Both the position numbers and the translations under genes were made by a program. DNA of 35,257 bases from Candidatus Latescibacterota bacterium. GTDB lineage: Bacteria; Latescibacterota; UBA2968. The stretch spans positions 1 through 35,257 of the forward strand of contig JAJEDY010000007.1 in the NCBI GenBank assembly GCA_022821275.1, written 5' to 3'. Positions 15,541-23,818 of this stretch are shown one piece after another. Positions within the stretch are counted from its first letter, which is position 1, and each line of letters starts with the position of its first letter. The notes below the pieces were generated by a model. That model ran no database searches, was not told the origin of the DNA, and saw nothing but the letters and a program-made list of their open reading frames with translations.

Positions 15541-17313
15541 TTTTTTCGGCAATGTCAATCCAAATGTCGATCCTTTGCCCTGTTCGCTTTCGACATAGAC
15601 CCGCTCGCCGTGTGCATCCATGATGTGTCGAACAATTGACAGGCCCAGGCCCGTGCCGCCCATTGCCCGCGACCGCCCTTTATCGACCCGATAAAATCGC
15701 TCAAAAATGCGATCCATATCTGAAAGCGGAATCCCAATACCCGTGTCTTTTACTTCTAATGCAATGCGGGTCTGCGTATTTTCACCATGTTTGAAATCTC
15801 GCGTCTGAATCCAGATTTTACCCTCTTCGGGCGTGTATTTTACGGCGTTGTCGAGCAAATTGAGCAATGCCTGTTCGATGAGCTTGCGATCACACTGCAC
15901 CTGAACATTTTCTTTTGTGTTTATCTCGATGGTAAGGGTTTTTTCTTTTGCCAGTGGACGTATCTGTCCAACGACGGAATCGACCATCTCATGTACGGGA
16001 TATACGCCGGTTTTAAGGGGCAGAGCACCCGATTCTATACGCGACAGATCCAGAATATCTTCTATCAGATTGTGCAGGCGATCCGCATGGGTGTTAATCA
16101 TTTGCACGAATCGCTGTGCGGCTTCTCTGTTGTCTAAGGCGCCGTCTGCCAGTGTGGCTGCACATCCCTTAATGGTCGTAAGCGGGGTGCGCAATTCATG
16201 GGACACATTGGCGACAAAATCTTTGCGAATGCGCTCCAGGCGGCGCAGTTCAGTGATGTCGTAAAATATAGTTACAGAACCCGCCATATGATCGTCTTGC
16301 AAAATAGGTGCAATCTGCACATCGAAATGGCGTTCTCGGCTATCTGAGCGGGTGAGATCTAAAAAGACCACTTGTCCGGTTTTCAGGGTTTGCTCAATCG
16401 CATCTTGCACATCCCGATGGCGCACGAGTTCAATGGGCATGCGCCCTTCAATGGCGTCAGATACACCAAATAGCTTCTCAAATGTCCCATTTCCCATCAG
16501 GATGCGACCACTCTGGTCCGTGACCAGAATCGCTTCCGTAATGCTCGCCAAGACGGCTTCTAAACGCGATTTTTCAAGTGTGATTTGCCCGATGTGCGTC
16601 TGGATCTGCCGACGCATGTCGTCTAATGCGGTGCCCAAATCGCGCAATTCTCGCGTGGATCCAACGCGGAGTGTGCGGTGTTTTAATCTGCCTGAGGCAA
16701 TATTTCGGACGAACCAGATTGCATCTAAAATCGGGCGCGAGATATATCGCGAGGTGGCATAAGCCAATAACAGGGCGAGGCATAATCCCAGTATTGATGT
16801 CATCCATATTGCCTGTGAAATCCGTTGCTTTATATGCCCCATATCGCGCAGGGGCAGAGCCAATCTCAGGACAAAATTTTCATCGCCAATTTCCGGTACT
16901 GCAGTTGCGACATATAGTACTTCGATATCCTGTGTATTGCTATAACGCACGCTGGTTCCCCGCCCCTGTTGACGTACTGCGCTGATTTCTGGATGATCGG
17001 CGTGATTTTCCAGAGTACTCAGATCAGATGGGTCGGTCTCCGAATCGGCCAATACGCGCCCCTGTCCGTTGATCAGCGTTGTACGCACGCCCAAACGCAC
17101 GCCCACTTCGTTGATCAGTGGGATGAGATCCTCATCGGTATTTGCTACCTCACTGAGATGTACACGGGCAAAACGCACCTCTCGCAAAAGTCTCTGTTCG
17201 AGATGATGGATCCAAAAGTCGCGTATGACGCGATCCAGATACAGATGTGCAGATGCCAGTGCCATGACCAGCACAGAGAGGCAGGCGAGCATCCATTTCC
17301 AGTGCAAACGCAT
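15538..17313 (-). CDS. PhoR-like membrane sensor histidine kinase
   Basis: The 591-residue membrane kinase has one transmembrane helix at residues about 8-26, a periplasmic sensor of about 140 residues, a second helix (WMTSILGLCLALLLAYATSRY), a HAMP linker (ISRPILDAIWFVRNIASGRL), a PAS domain (LEAVLASITEAILVTDQSGRI), and HisKA with His372 (VANVSHELRTPLTTIKG). The HATPase domain has LLNLLDNAVKYTPE, KDTGIGIP and GGTGLGLSIV. This layout matches the PhoR/ResE/WalK class. It lies 1 bp after its cognate OmpR-type regulator. Whether it senses phosphate cannot be told, because no pst or phoU genes are in the window. Confidence 0.93.
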   Translation of the reverse strand: MRLHWKWMLACLSVLVMALASAHLYLDRVIRDFWIHHLEQRLLREVRFARVHLSEVANTDEDLIPLINEVGVRLGVRTTLINGQGRVLADSETDPSDLSTLENHADHPEISAVRQQGRGTSVRYSNTQDIEVLYVATAVPEIGDENFVLRLALPLRDMGHIKQRISQAIWMTSILGLCLALLLAYATSRYISRPILDAIWFVRNIASGRLKHRTLRVGSTRELRDLGTALDDMRRQIQTHIGQITLEKSRLEAVLASITEAILVTDQSGRILMGNGTFEKLFGVSDAIEGRMPIELVRHRDVQDAIEQTLKTGQVVFLDLTRSDSRERHFDVQIAPILQDDHMAGSVTIFYDITELRRLERIRKDFVANVSHELRTPLTTIKGCAATLADGALDNREAAQRFVQMINTHADRLHNLIEDILDLSRIESGALPLKTGVYPVHEMVDSVVGQIRPLAKEKTLTIEINTKENVQVQCDRKLIEQALLNLLDNAVKYTPEEGKIWIQTRDFKHGENTQTRIALEVKDTGIGIPLSDMDRIFERFYRVDKGRSRAMGGTGLGLSIVRHIMDAHGERVYVESEQGKGSTFGLTLPKK

Positions 17314-17314
17314 T

Positions 17315-18013
17315 CTATGCTTTCTCTCGGCGGAAGCGATAACCCACGCCCCGCACGGTTTCTATCCATTCGCACGCTTCGCCGAGTTTTTCGCGCAACC
17401 GCCTGATGTGTGTATCGACAGTACGTCCATAGCCGCCGTATTCATAACCCCATACTGTATCGAGTAAGTCGTCGCGTGTTTGTACGCGCCCACGGCGTTC
17501 GATCAGGGTTGTGAGTAGCTTAAATTCTGTGCCTGTCAATTCTAATGGGTCGCCGTTTAACAGGGCCTGGTGTGCGGCTTTGTCGATGGAGATCGGTCCC
17601 AGGTGTAACCAGGTTTCGGTATCTGTGATTGATTGCAAACTGCTCTGGCTGCGTCGCAGAATTGCCTGTGTCCTCAAGACGAGTTCGCGTGGGGAAAAGG
17701 GTTTGACGACGTAGTCATCGGCTCCCAATTCCAATCCCACAATGCGATCTATTTCCTCTTTGCGTGCGGTTAACATCAAGATGGGTATGTGACGGGTTCG
17801 CGCATCTTGTTTTATTTGTCGGCACATGTCCAGTCCATCGATGCCCGGTAGCATCAGGTCCAGTATGATTAAATCTGGCAGCGTCTCCTGAATGCTCTGG
17901 AGACCGCACTCGGCGTCTTCTGCTGTTTCAACATCTAACCCCGCTTGATCGAGGTTGTAGCGCACCATTTCCAAAATATCGGGTTCGTCTTCAACGACCA
18001 GAATTTTATTCAT
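17315..18013 (-). CDS. PhoB/OmpR-type response regulator
   Basis: The 232-residue regulator has a receiver domain (residues 1-118) with VVEDEPD, phospho-acceptor Asp52 (LIILDLMLPGIDG), Thr in MLTARK and Lys in YVVKPFSPREL. An OmpR/PhoB winged helix follows (about 135-230: LTGTEFKLLTTLIERRGRV, then RTVDTHIRRLREKLG and GVGYRFR). The start ATG 18013 has AGGAGA upstream. It forms a two-gene unit with the PhoR-like kinase and is probably co-transcribed with the two genes upstream, since no terminator separates them. It controls transcription of unknown targets. Confidence 0.94.
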   Translation of the reverse strand: MNKILVVEDEPDILEMVRYNLDQAGLDVETAEDAECGLQSIQETLPDLIILDLMLPGIDGLDMCRQIKQDARTRHIPILMLTARKEEIDRIVGLELGADDYVVKPFSPRELVLRTQAILRRSQSSLQSITDTETWLHLGPISIDKAAHQALLNGDPLELTGTEFKLLTTLIERRGRVQTRDDLLDTVWGYEYGGYGRTVDTHIRRLREKLGEACEWIETVRGVGYRFRREKA

Positions 18014-18082
18014 TTTATTCTCCTGGTATAAAAATGAATCATGTACACACTTCTACAACATAAATATAATACGGTGGTCAAA

Positions 18083-20431
18083 TTATTGTGATCGTTTGAG
18101 GATAAAGACCATGTCAATGGCTTGTAATTGTTCGGTCAGCGTATCCAGGGCGTTCAGTTCGGGCAGGTTGACAGATGTTTTCAATAGGTGCTGAATATCT
18201 CGATGGTCAAAGATGCGTTGCGGTGGCGTTTTGTAGCCTTTTGCTTCTATGTAAATCTCGCTGGTTGCAGGTACCCAGATTTGAAATGTTCCGCGTGGCG
18301 CTTCTGTCTCTAAGACCGTTCTGCCAATGGGATCAACCGCTCGAACAATGGCTTTGGGCACGGGAGAGTTGTCGGCCATTTCAATTTTGCCCTGCACAAT
18401 GGCCTGAATGGGTTGGGGAGGTGCGAAATTTTTTGTTTCGAAGTAGATTGGATTCGTCAATGCCATGCGCGATGTGTCTGCACCATAGCACCGGGCGAGG
18501 TACCAGCAATCGACAGTATCTTCGAGTGCTGTTGATATCCGATATTTTCGCGGCTGTTCTTCCAGATCCCAGCTCTGGATGACCCGGGCATTGCGAATGA
18601 GTTCAATGCGCGTCAAATACGCATCGGGTTTTGCCGCTGCCCAGGCGTGAATTGTTGCCCGTCTTTTGCGGCCTGCGGGCAATTGGTCGCCGGGTCCGGC
18701 TGCAAAGACGGATAATGAGATTAGAGGTCCGTTGGTTATCATATTTTGTCCGTTGGCAATTGCGCGCATCAGTCTATCGGCGGTCAGGTCGCCGGGCACC
18801 TGTGTGTACGTGCGAAAATGTTTGTTGGAAAAAGCAGTACCCGCAATGCGGTATCCCCGATTGAGGAGTGCAAACCAGATTGCTCGTGCATCGGGATGCG
18901 CGACATCGAGTGCATCAAAAGCAGGGCCAGCGAGAATATCGAATAATGCCGTGCCCAATATATCTGTATAGCCGGTAATACCGCGGTCTAAACGCGTCTG
19001 AGCATGTACCTCAAATCCGGTTTTCTCAGGGGAAAATAGCCCCGTGGTACCCAATACCCATTGTTTTCCCCCGCGGGTTTCAACATTTTTGCCAGGCAGG
19101 GTCAGTATCGAATTTTTATTTTCATTCTCTGGCAAGGCTACCCAGTCCAGTCCGCGTGCTCGCGCATCAGTGGTCGTGCTGTTGAGAAGATTACCTGCGA
19201 CCCATCCCCGCGCCTGGAGATCTCCCCATGGTTTGAAGGGCAGTTCTGCTATGTGTTCACGACCGGGTACGAGGTGCAGGACCTGTGGTTCTGGCGGCAG
19301 GTGTGCAAAATCGCGTATTGCGGATATGGTGATTGTTTGGGGGGGTACATCAATTGTAAATGCACTGTCGGCAATAAAACCGCGTTCTGCAAATCCCGTT
19401 TGTAAAATGGTACCCTGAGAATCGGTGACGGTTACCCGGCCCCACAGGGGTTGTCCGGTTTCGGCATTGAAGAGACGACCGCGCAATCGGACCGCTTTTT
19501 TGTCACCAATATAGGCCCGGGCGCTGAGGTGTGCCAACCGCGCCCGCACGTAGATGCCGCCCACATTTTCATCGGCGTCGCGCAATGTGGCTGTCGCTGT
19601 GCCATTTCTTATTCGCGCCCAGGGGGTTATTTGCCCCCGGCTCGCTTCGAAGATGACCACGGCTCCGTTATGAGAAATCACACTGTCCTGTTGCGTCACC
19701 TGTTCCTGTTGGGGTAGCGCAACAACGCTGTCTTGTGTGGTCACATGCACGCTTGAGACGCGCGCGCCCTGTGTGGGAAAATCCGCTGCTTTTAATTGAA
19801 GACCGAGGGGCATTCGCGGCGCAATTTTTTGTAGTCGCACATCGTCAAGAGCCGCTTCTTTTCCGTTTATGAGACAAATTACACGCGCAAATACGGCTTT
19901 TGTGGGTACTACAAAAGTCCCTGTCCATTGCGTCCACGACGCGCTTGTTACTTCTGTTGTTATTCTGCTTTCGCCCACCGGAATTTGATCTTCTGATAGC
20001 CATCGGATGCGTGCAAAAGCCTTTGCGCTGTCGGCTCGCGCCCATCCGGTTAAGACATAAACAGCCCCCGGCTGAATACCGACGGGGTCGCTGATCAGTG
20101 CGGTGGGATCACCCCGCGGTCCACCTATCATAAGGACTGAGATTTTGCCGCTGTGGGCGCGTTCGCGTTCGACCATGACCCGCGTAGAATCGGGTATGGG
20201 AGACCAATTTACAGGCATCTGTGATGCTGTTATTTGTTCAAATCCCCCGTTGGGCACGTCTGCCCAGAGGTGTGCGGTAAGTAAGAAAAATAACAAAGGC
20301 GGTAAGACGTAAGACGTGAGACGTGAGTACAGGCGGAGCCTGAAGAGCCGCGCAGCAAGTAAAGTCTCCTGTTTCAATGCCTTTAATCTGTGTTTATCTG
20401 TGTTCATCTGTGGTTGCTTTTCCCGTCTCAC
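18083..20431 (-). CDS. Large exported protein with CBM-like domain and degenerate CehA/McbA-type PHP domain
   Basis: The 782-residue predicted secreted protein has a hydrophobic signal (VLPPLLFFLLTAHLWA) at about residues 42-57, then a jelly-roll carbohydrate-binding-like domain (NGGFEQ, VYVLTGWARAD, ALDDVRLQ; to about 190). A beta region is followed by a CehA/McbA-type PHP fold at about 390-620 (ARGWVAGNLL, GLDWVALPENEN, WFALLNRGYRIAGTAFSN, ANGQNMITNGPLISLSV). In active relatives those segments carry metal ligands (H.H, T-D-H-N, G-S-D-x-H). Here they read N-L-L, P-E-N-E and F-S-N-K-H, so metal catalysis is unlikely. A carboxypeptidase-regulatory-like domain ends it. The start is uncertain: GTG 20431 is used because it is the first start after the in-frame TAA and follows the RNase stop. 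The first 45 codons run through two repeat families. Confidence 0.75.
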   Translation of the reverse strand: MRREKQPQMNTDKHRLKALKQETLLAARLFRLRLYSRLTSYVLPPLLFFLLTAHLWADVPNGGFEQITASQMPVNWSPIPDSTRVMVERERAHSGKISVLMIGGPRGDPTALISDPVGIQPGAVYVLTGWARADSAKAFARIRWLSEDQIPVGESRITTEVTSASWTQWTGTFVVPTKAVFARVICLINGKEAALDDVRLQKIAPRMPLGLQLKAADFPTQGARVSSVHVTTQDSVVALPQQEQVTQQDSVISHNGAVVIFEASRGQITPWARIRNGTATATLRDADENVGGIYVRARLAHLSARAYIGDKKAVRLRGRLFNAETGQPLWGRVTVTDSQGTILQTGFAERGFIADSAFTIDVPPQTITISAIRDFAHLPPEPQVLHLVPGREHIAELPFKPWGDLQARGWVAGNLLNSTTTDARARGLDWVALPENENKNSILTLPGKNVETRGGKQWVLGTTGLFSPEKTGFEVHAQTRLDRGITGYTDILGTALFDILAGPAFDALDVAHPDARAIWFALLNRGYRIAGTAFSNKHFRTYTQVPGDLTADRLMRAIANGQNMITNGPLISLSVFAAGPGDQLPAGRKRRATIHAWAAAKPDAYLTRIELIRNARVIQSWDLEEQPRKYRISTALEDTVDCWYLARCYGADTSRMALTNPIYFETKNFAPPQPIQAIVQGKIEMADNSPVPKAIVRAVDPIGRTVLETEAPRGTFQIWVPATSEIYIEAKGYKTPPQRIFDHRDIQHLLKTSVNLPELNALDTLTEQLQAIDMVFILKRSQ
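20302..20327. repeat. Heptamer tandem repeat GTRAGAC
   Basis: GTAAGAC twice, GTGAGAC once and a partial GTGAG, 7-bp period, inside the 5' coding part of the PHP-like gene. A related inverted stretch (GTCTCACGTTTTAC) lies at 20425-20438 over its start codon. Confidence 0.85.
20385..20413 (-). repeat. Dispersed CAGATGAACAC-type repeat, copy 3
   Basis: On the minus strand the units are CACAGATGAA, CACAGATAAA and CACAGATT. They lie in the 5' coding part of the PHP-like gene and encode its MNTDKHRLK segment. Confidence 0.8.
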
Positions 20432-20441
20432 GTTTTACATC

Positions 20442-22397
20442 TCACTCCATGACAAATTGTATATCATCCGCCCAGGGATCTACCCGCGTCAAGCGCGCGC
20501 TGATGCGTTTACCCGCGCTGATTTGTCCAGATAGGCGCATGTCAACTTGTAAAGCGTAGTCAAGGATTTCGATCCGGGCGCGGTGATCCCAGGTGTTTAG
20601 TACGAGTGCGTCAAATGTCTGTCCTCGGTATTGCGAGAGATGGTGGAATATCCAGTATCGCTCTCTGCGCTGTTCCAGGCGGTTGATCAGGCGAAGGCGT
20701 TCTTCAATGTAGGGACAAAGTGTCGTCAGATCATCTACAGAATAGGGCAAGGGCCTGTTGTCGATGATGGCGACGAGTTGTCGCTGTGATATCAGGTCTA
20801 TGAATCGCCTTAAGGGAGATGTGGTCTGGCAATAAGGTTCTACCCCCAGGCCACCGTGCAGGCCGGGTTGTAGTGAGATTGCTGCTGCGCGCATGCGCGT
20901 CAGTGTTTGATAGCGGTGCAATTGCTCGCTTTCCGTGGGTTCTATATCGGAGAGGTCGGGCGCGTCTTGCACGCGGAAGATCGCGGGTGCGTTTTGTTCT
21001 ACACACAATTTTGCGGCTTCGACATTGGCTTTGACCATCAGTTCGCTGACGAGCAAATCAGCCTTAGAGTCGCGTTTTTTTATTTTGATGTTTACGGTTC
21101 CGTCAGTAGAAATATTAACACGGCGGTCAATCTGGTCAACCGCTATGGCACCGGCTTCTACGCGCTGTATCAAAAGCGATTCTGCCGCGTCAAATAGGGC
21201 TGATAATATCGCGTGCCTGGGGTGCGCCGCGTCGTCGAGTATTTCATCTGCTTCGTCATAACTCAGTTTTTCGCAACATCGGATGACGGAAAGCGTCCAG
21301 GTCGGGATTTCCATCGCGCCATCTGATCCCACGTCCCACAAGAGGCTGACGGCTAACCGATTTTCATGCGGGATAAGGCTGCCCAGATTTTCCGATAGAA
21401 TGGGCGGTAACATGGGGTATTTTGCTTCTGGAAAGTAGAGGCTTGCGCCGCGGTTTCTGGCTTCTTCGTCGAGGGCTGAATACGCGGGGATCAATGCAGA
21501 GGCATCGGTAATATGCACGCCGATTTGATAGCTACCATCTTCCCGAAATTGAACGGATATCGCATCGTCCATATCTGTTGTCGATGCGTCGTCAATGGTC
21601 ACGGTATCTGTATCTGTGAGGTCCTGGCGATTTGCAAATAGGTCGCTTTTATACATTGCCTGGATCGCGTTCGCTTCTTTGATCAACAGGTCGGGAAAAT
21701 TCAGAGGTATATCTTCGCGCATCAATTCGACAAAGGCATGTTGATCCCATACGCCTTCGGCGACCAGGCGGTCAAAAGCTTTGCGCGCAGAGATGGTCTC
21801 GCCGGCCATGCGTTCCAGCCAGTGAGCATATTTGCTCTGTTCGCCGTATATTGCGACGTCTTTTAGCCGGTTGATCCAGTCGTCTTTTCCGGTGCCCTGA
21901 AATTTGAGCCATTTCAAAAATGCCTCTCGTTCCGCTTCTCGCTCTTTGTCGCGGGCGACCATTTCCAGCCTGTGATCGACTTCTGCCGGATCAGTTGCGC
22001 GAAATCTCCGTCCTTCAGCATCGAAGTGAACACTCGTTTCCAATGCGACTAAAAATGCCGACATTTCTTCCGATGTCGGCGTGTGATTGTAATGCAATTC
22101 GGCCAGTTCGTTCAGGTCCCAGATTTCATCTTCTTCTACGACGAGTTCCCACAGGTCGCAAAGGTCAATGTCGGCGCTTGTGGCTTCTGCGCGATTGAGC
22201 CAGGTCGCGCCAGCGGTTTTGTCTTTTCCGATTTGTCCGGTTGTCTGAAGTATATTTTCTATGGGTACATTGTGCGATGTGCGCGTCGATACCGCAAATC
22301 TGGCTCTGGTATGCGAGATGTTGACGCACACGCCCGCCATGAGCCGATTTCTGTAGCGGAACAAAGCGATTTCGTTTTCTTTGGGCAAGGTGTTCAT
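20442..22397 (-). CDS. RNase II/R family 3'-5' exoribonuclease
   Basis: The 651-residue RNA exonuclease degrades RNA processively from the 3' end. The RNB catalytic centre is intact: TIDDASTTDMDDAI supplies Asp269, Asp275, Asp277 and Asp278 with the spacing of the four magnesium-binding aspartates of RNase II. The conserved arginine segment is TTSPLRRFIDLISQRQL. The N-terminal 240 residues lack a clear pair of cold-shock domains and resemble the cyanobacterial/plastid RNase II-type group, with a C-terminal S1-like beta domain (FDALVLNTWDHRARIEIL). The length also fits that group better than RNase R (over 700). ATG 22397 has only a weak ribosome site. Its stop lies 10 bp before the PHP-like gene, so the two are linked. 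Confidence 0.9.
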   Translation of the reverse strand: MNTLPKENEIALFRYRNRLMAGVCVNISHTRARFAVSTRTSHNVPIENILQTTGQIGKDKTAGATWLNRAEATSADIDLCDLWELVVEEDEIWDLNELAELHYNHTPTSEEMSAFLVALETSVHFDAEGRRFRATDPAEVDHRLEMVARDKEREAEREAFLKWLKFQGTGKDDWINRLKDVAIYGEQSKYAHWLERMAGETISARKAFDRLVAEGVWDQHAFVELMREDIPLNFPDLLIKEANAIQAMYKSDLFANRQDLTDTDTVTIDDASTTDMDDAISVQFREDGSYQIGVHITDASALIPAYSALDEEARNRGASLYFPEAKYPMLPPILSENLGSLIPHENRLAVSLLWDVGSDGAMEIPTWTLSVIRCCEKLSYDEADEILDDAAHPRHAILSALFDAAESLLIQRVEAGAIAVDQIDRRVNISTDGTVNIKIKKRDSKADLLVSELMVKANVEAAKLCVEQNAPAIFRVQDAPDLSDIEPTESEQLHRYQTLTRMRAAAISLQPGLHGGLGVEPYCQTTSPLRRFIDLISQRQLVAIIDNRPLPYSVDDLTTLCPYIEERLRLINRLEQRRERYWIFHHLSQYRGQTFDALVLNTWDHRARIEILDYALQVDMRLSGQISAGKRISARLTRVDPWADDIQFVME

Positions 22398-22423
22398 AAA
22401 CGCTTTGTGTACTTCAAGTAAAA

Positions 22424-22449
22424 CGGCAGACGATACAATCTGTCTGCCG
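22424..22449 (-). terminator. Terminator of the peroxiredoxin gene
   Basis: CGGCAGAC (22424-22431) pairs with GTCTGCCG (22442-22449). On the minus strand it is followed by TTTTAC. It lies 17 nt beyond the peroxiredoxin stop and before the RNase start. Confidence 0.65.
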
Positions 22450-22465
22450 CTGTGTCAATGCATCC

Positions 22466-22903
22466 CTATATTGTGGGCAATAATGCTTCGGGATGTTTTC
22501 GCGCATCCACGTTGGTGTGGATTTGTGCGATTGTCCCATCGGGTGCAATGAGGTATGTCATGCGTTTGGCAGCGCGGTCCGATGCCGATTGACACGCCCC
22601 GTAAGATAGACAGATTTCGCGTTCTGTATCGCATAACAGAGGATATTCAAATTCCTGTGTTTCTGCAAATTTGGCGTTGGCGGCAACGCTGTCTGTGCTC
22701 ACGCCCAGAATTTGCACATTTTTATCTGCATAGTCATGGATTCGCTCCTGGAATCCTACGCCTTCAGCCGTTCAGCCACCTGTGCTTGCTCTGGGATAAA
22801 ACCAGAGTACGACGGTCTTGCCGCGATAGTCACTGAGTTTTACTTCACTGCCTGTGTGGTCTTTGACCAGAAAATCAGGCGCAATATCGCCAACATCGAG
22901 CAT
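22466..22903 (-). CDS. Bcp/PrxQ-type peroxiredoxin with in-frame TGA (probable selenocysteine) at the active site
   Basis: Reduces peroxides using a peroxidatic Cys or, here, probably selenocysteine. Translating through TGA 22772-22774 gives one continuous 145-residue protein of normal Bcp length. It starts at ATG 22903 after AGGAGG and includes the family motifs DVGDIAPDFLVKDHTG, LSDYRGKTVVLWFYPRAS, then GG-U44-TAEGVGFQE, and VQILGVSTDS. The TGA falls exactly on the peroxidatic position of the F-Y-P...T-P-G-C-T motif. A perfect hairpin follows 15 nt downstream (22738-22756), at the distance expected of a bacterial SECIS. The usual resolving Cys five residues on is Val; Cys residues remain further along (LLCDTE, ICLSYGACQ). 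Read conventionally it would be two fragments, 22772-22903 and 22466-22717. A nonsense mutation is the alternative, but the surrounding reading frame is undamaged. Confidence 0.85.
22738..22756 (-). promoter_or_regulatory. Candidate bacterial SECIS hairpin
   Basis: On the minus strand GGATTC (22756-22751) pairs perfectly with GAATCC (22743-22738) around loop CAGGAGC. It begins 15 nt after the TGA, inside the coding sequence, and the loop starts 21 nt after it. The loop has GG at positions 3-4 rather than the first two positions preferred in the consensus, so the fit is good but not perfect. Confidence 0.55.
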
Positions 22904-23057
22904 TATGACCTCCTGAAAAAAATTGAAGTGTTGACAGACGGTGGCAATATAGGCAAACAGGACATGCAAATCCAGTGGGAAAAGTGGCAAGGGGTAGGTG
23001 GTTGAGCGGGGAACCGAATCAAGTCTTTACCGCATTCTTTGTTCTGTGTATCTTGGG

Positions 23058-23083
23058 ATTGATAATTGATAATTGATAACTGA
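23058..23083. repeat. Heptamer tandem repeat ATTGATA
   Basis: Three perfect ATTGATA units and a partial one, just before the ribosome site of the metallophosphatase gene. The rest of the 22904-23093 divergent gap shows no gene. Confidence 0.85.
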
Positions 23084-23093
23084 GGATTACACA

Positions 23094-23807
23094 ATGAAAA
23101 TTGTACATATATCCGATTTCCATCTACGCCATCATCTCGAGGGCGAGAATGTCAAGTGCGGGCCTGATCTCATAACTGAAGCCGCGCGTCATATCGCCGC
23201 GCATTCTCCCGATCTGGTCGCTATTACAGGTGATCTGGTTGATTATCCTCTCGATGCATTGGACGATCCCGATACGGTTGCGCTGGGGGAGAAAGATCTC
23301 CATCTCGTGCGCGAGTGTTTTGACAGTCTTTCCTGTCCTGTTGCGTATGTGCATGGCAATCACGATCATCCCACGTCTTTTCGCCGCGTTTTTTCCGATC
23401 AGCCTTTTGATTTTGATGTGCAGGGTTTTCGCGTGATTATTTTTTTTGATGAGGAGGGGGACCACCATGTGCCGCAGCGCGTTGGGGCGGAACGAGCGCG
23501 GTTTCAATCTGTGTTGTCAGATGACGATCCGCGTCCGCAAATTCACTTGCAACACTATATGATATTTCCCGAGCATAGCGGAGGATATCCATATAATTAT
23601 GATAATGCGGCGGAGTTGAAAGCTGCACTGCTTGCAGATTCGCGCCGCAAACTCGTGCTTAGTGGGCATTATCACGAGGGAGAGGATCTGATGGCGGAAG
23701 GCCATGTTTGCTTTGCGACAGCGCGTGCTTTTCGAGAGCCACCCCATCCCTTTCGCGTTTACGAGATTACGGATGCGGATATTACACAGGCTGAGTACAC
23801 TTTGTGA
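23094..23807 (+). CDS. Calcineurin-like metallophosphoesterase
   Basis: The 237-residue cytosolic phosphoesterase has the five-motif dimetal site: HISDFH (D-x-H, residues about 5-10), AITGDLVDY (G-D), VHGNHDH (G-N-H-D/E), LQHYMI (a His-bearing strand) and LSGHYHEG (G-H-x-H). The family hydrolyses phosphodiesters or phosphomonoesters such as cyclic nucleotides; the substrate here is unknown. The start is ATG 23094 (K-I-V-H-I-S follows), with TGAGGA upstream; an earlier in-frame ATG at 23073 lies in the heptamer repeat. It overlaps the next reading frame by four bases if that used GTG 23804. Confidence 0.88.
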   Translation: MKIVHISDFHLRHHLEGENVKCGPDLITEAARHIAAHSPDLVAITGDLVDYPLDALDDPDTVALGEKDLHLVRECFDSLSCPVAYVHGNHDHPTSFRRVFSDQPFDFDVQGFRVIIFFDEEGDHHVPQRVGAERARFQSVLSDDDPRPQIHLQHYMIFPEHSGGYPYNYDNAAELKAALLADSRRKLVLSGHYHEGEDLMAEGHVCFATARAFREPPHPFRVYEITDADITQAEYTL

Positions 23808-23818
23808 GTGGAGGATGT

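Noticed and set aside
22904-22990. A longer N-terminus for the peroxiredoxin
   Set aside because: The family begins at the D-V-G-D-x-A-P-D-F motif, and AGGAGG directly precedes ATG 22903.
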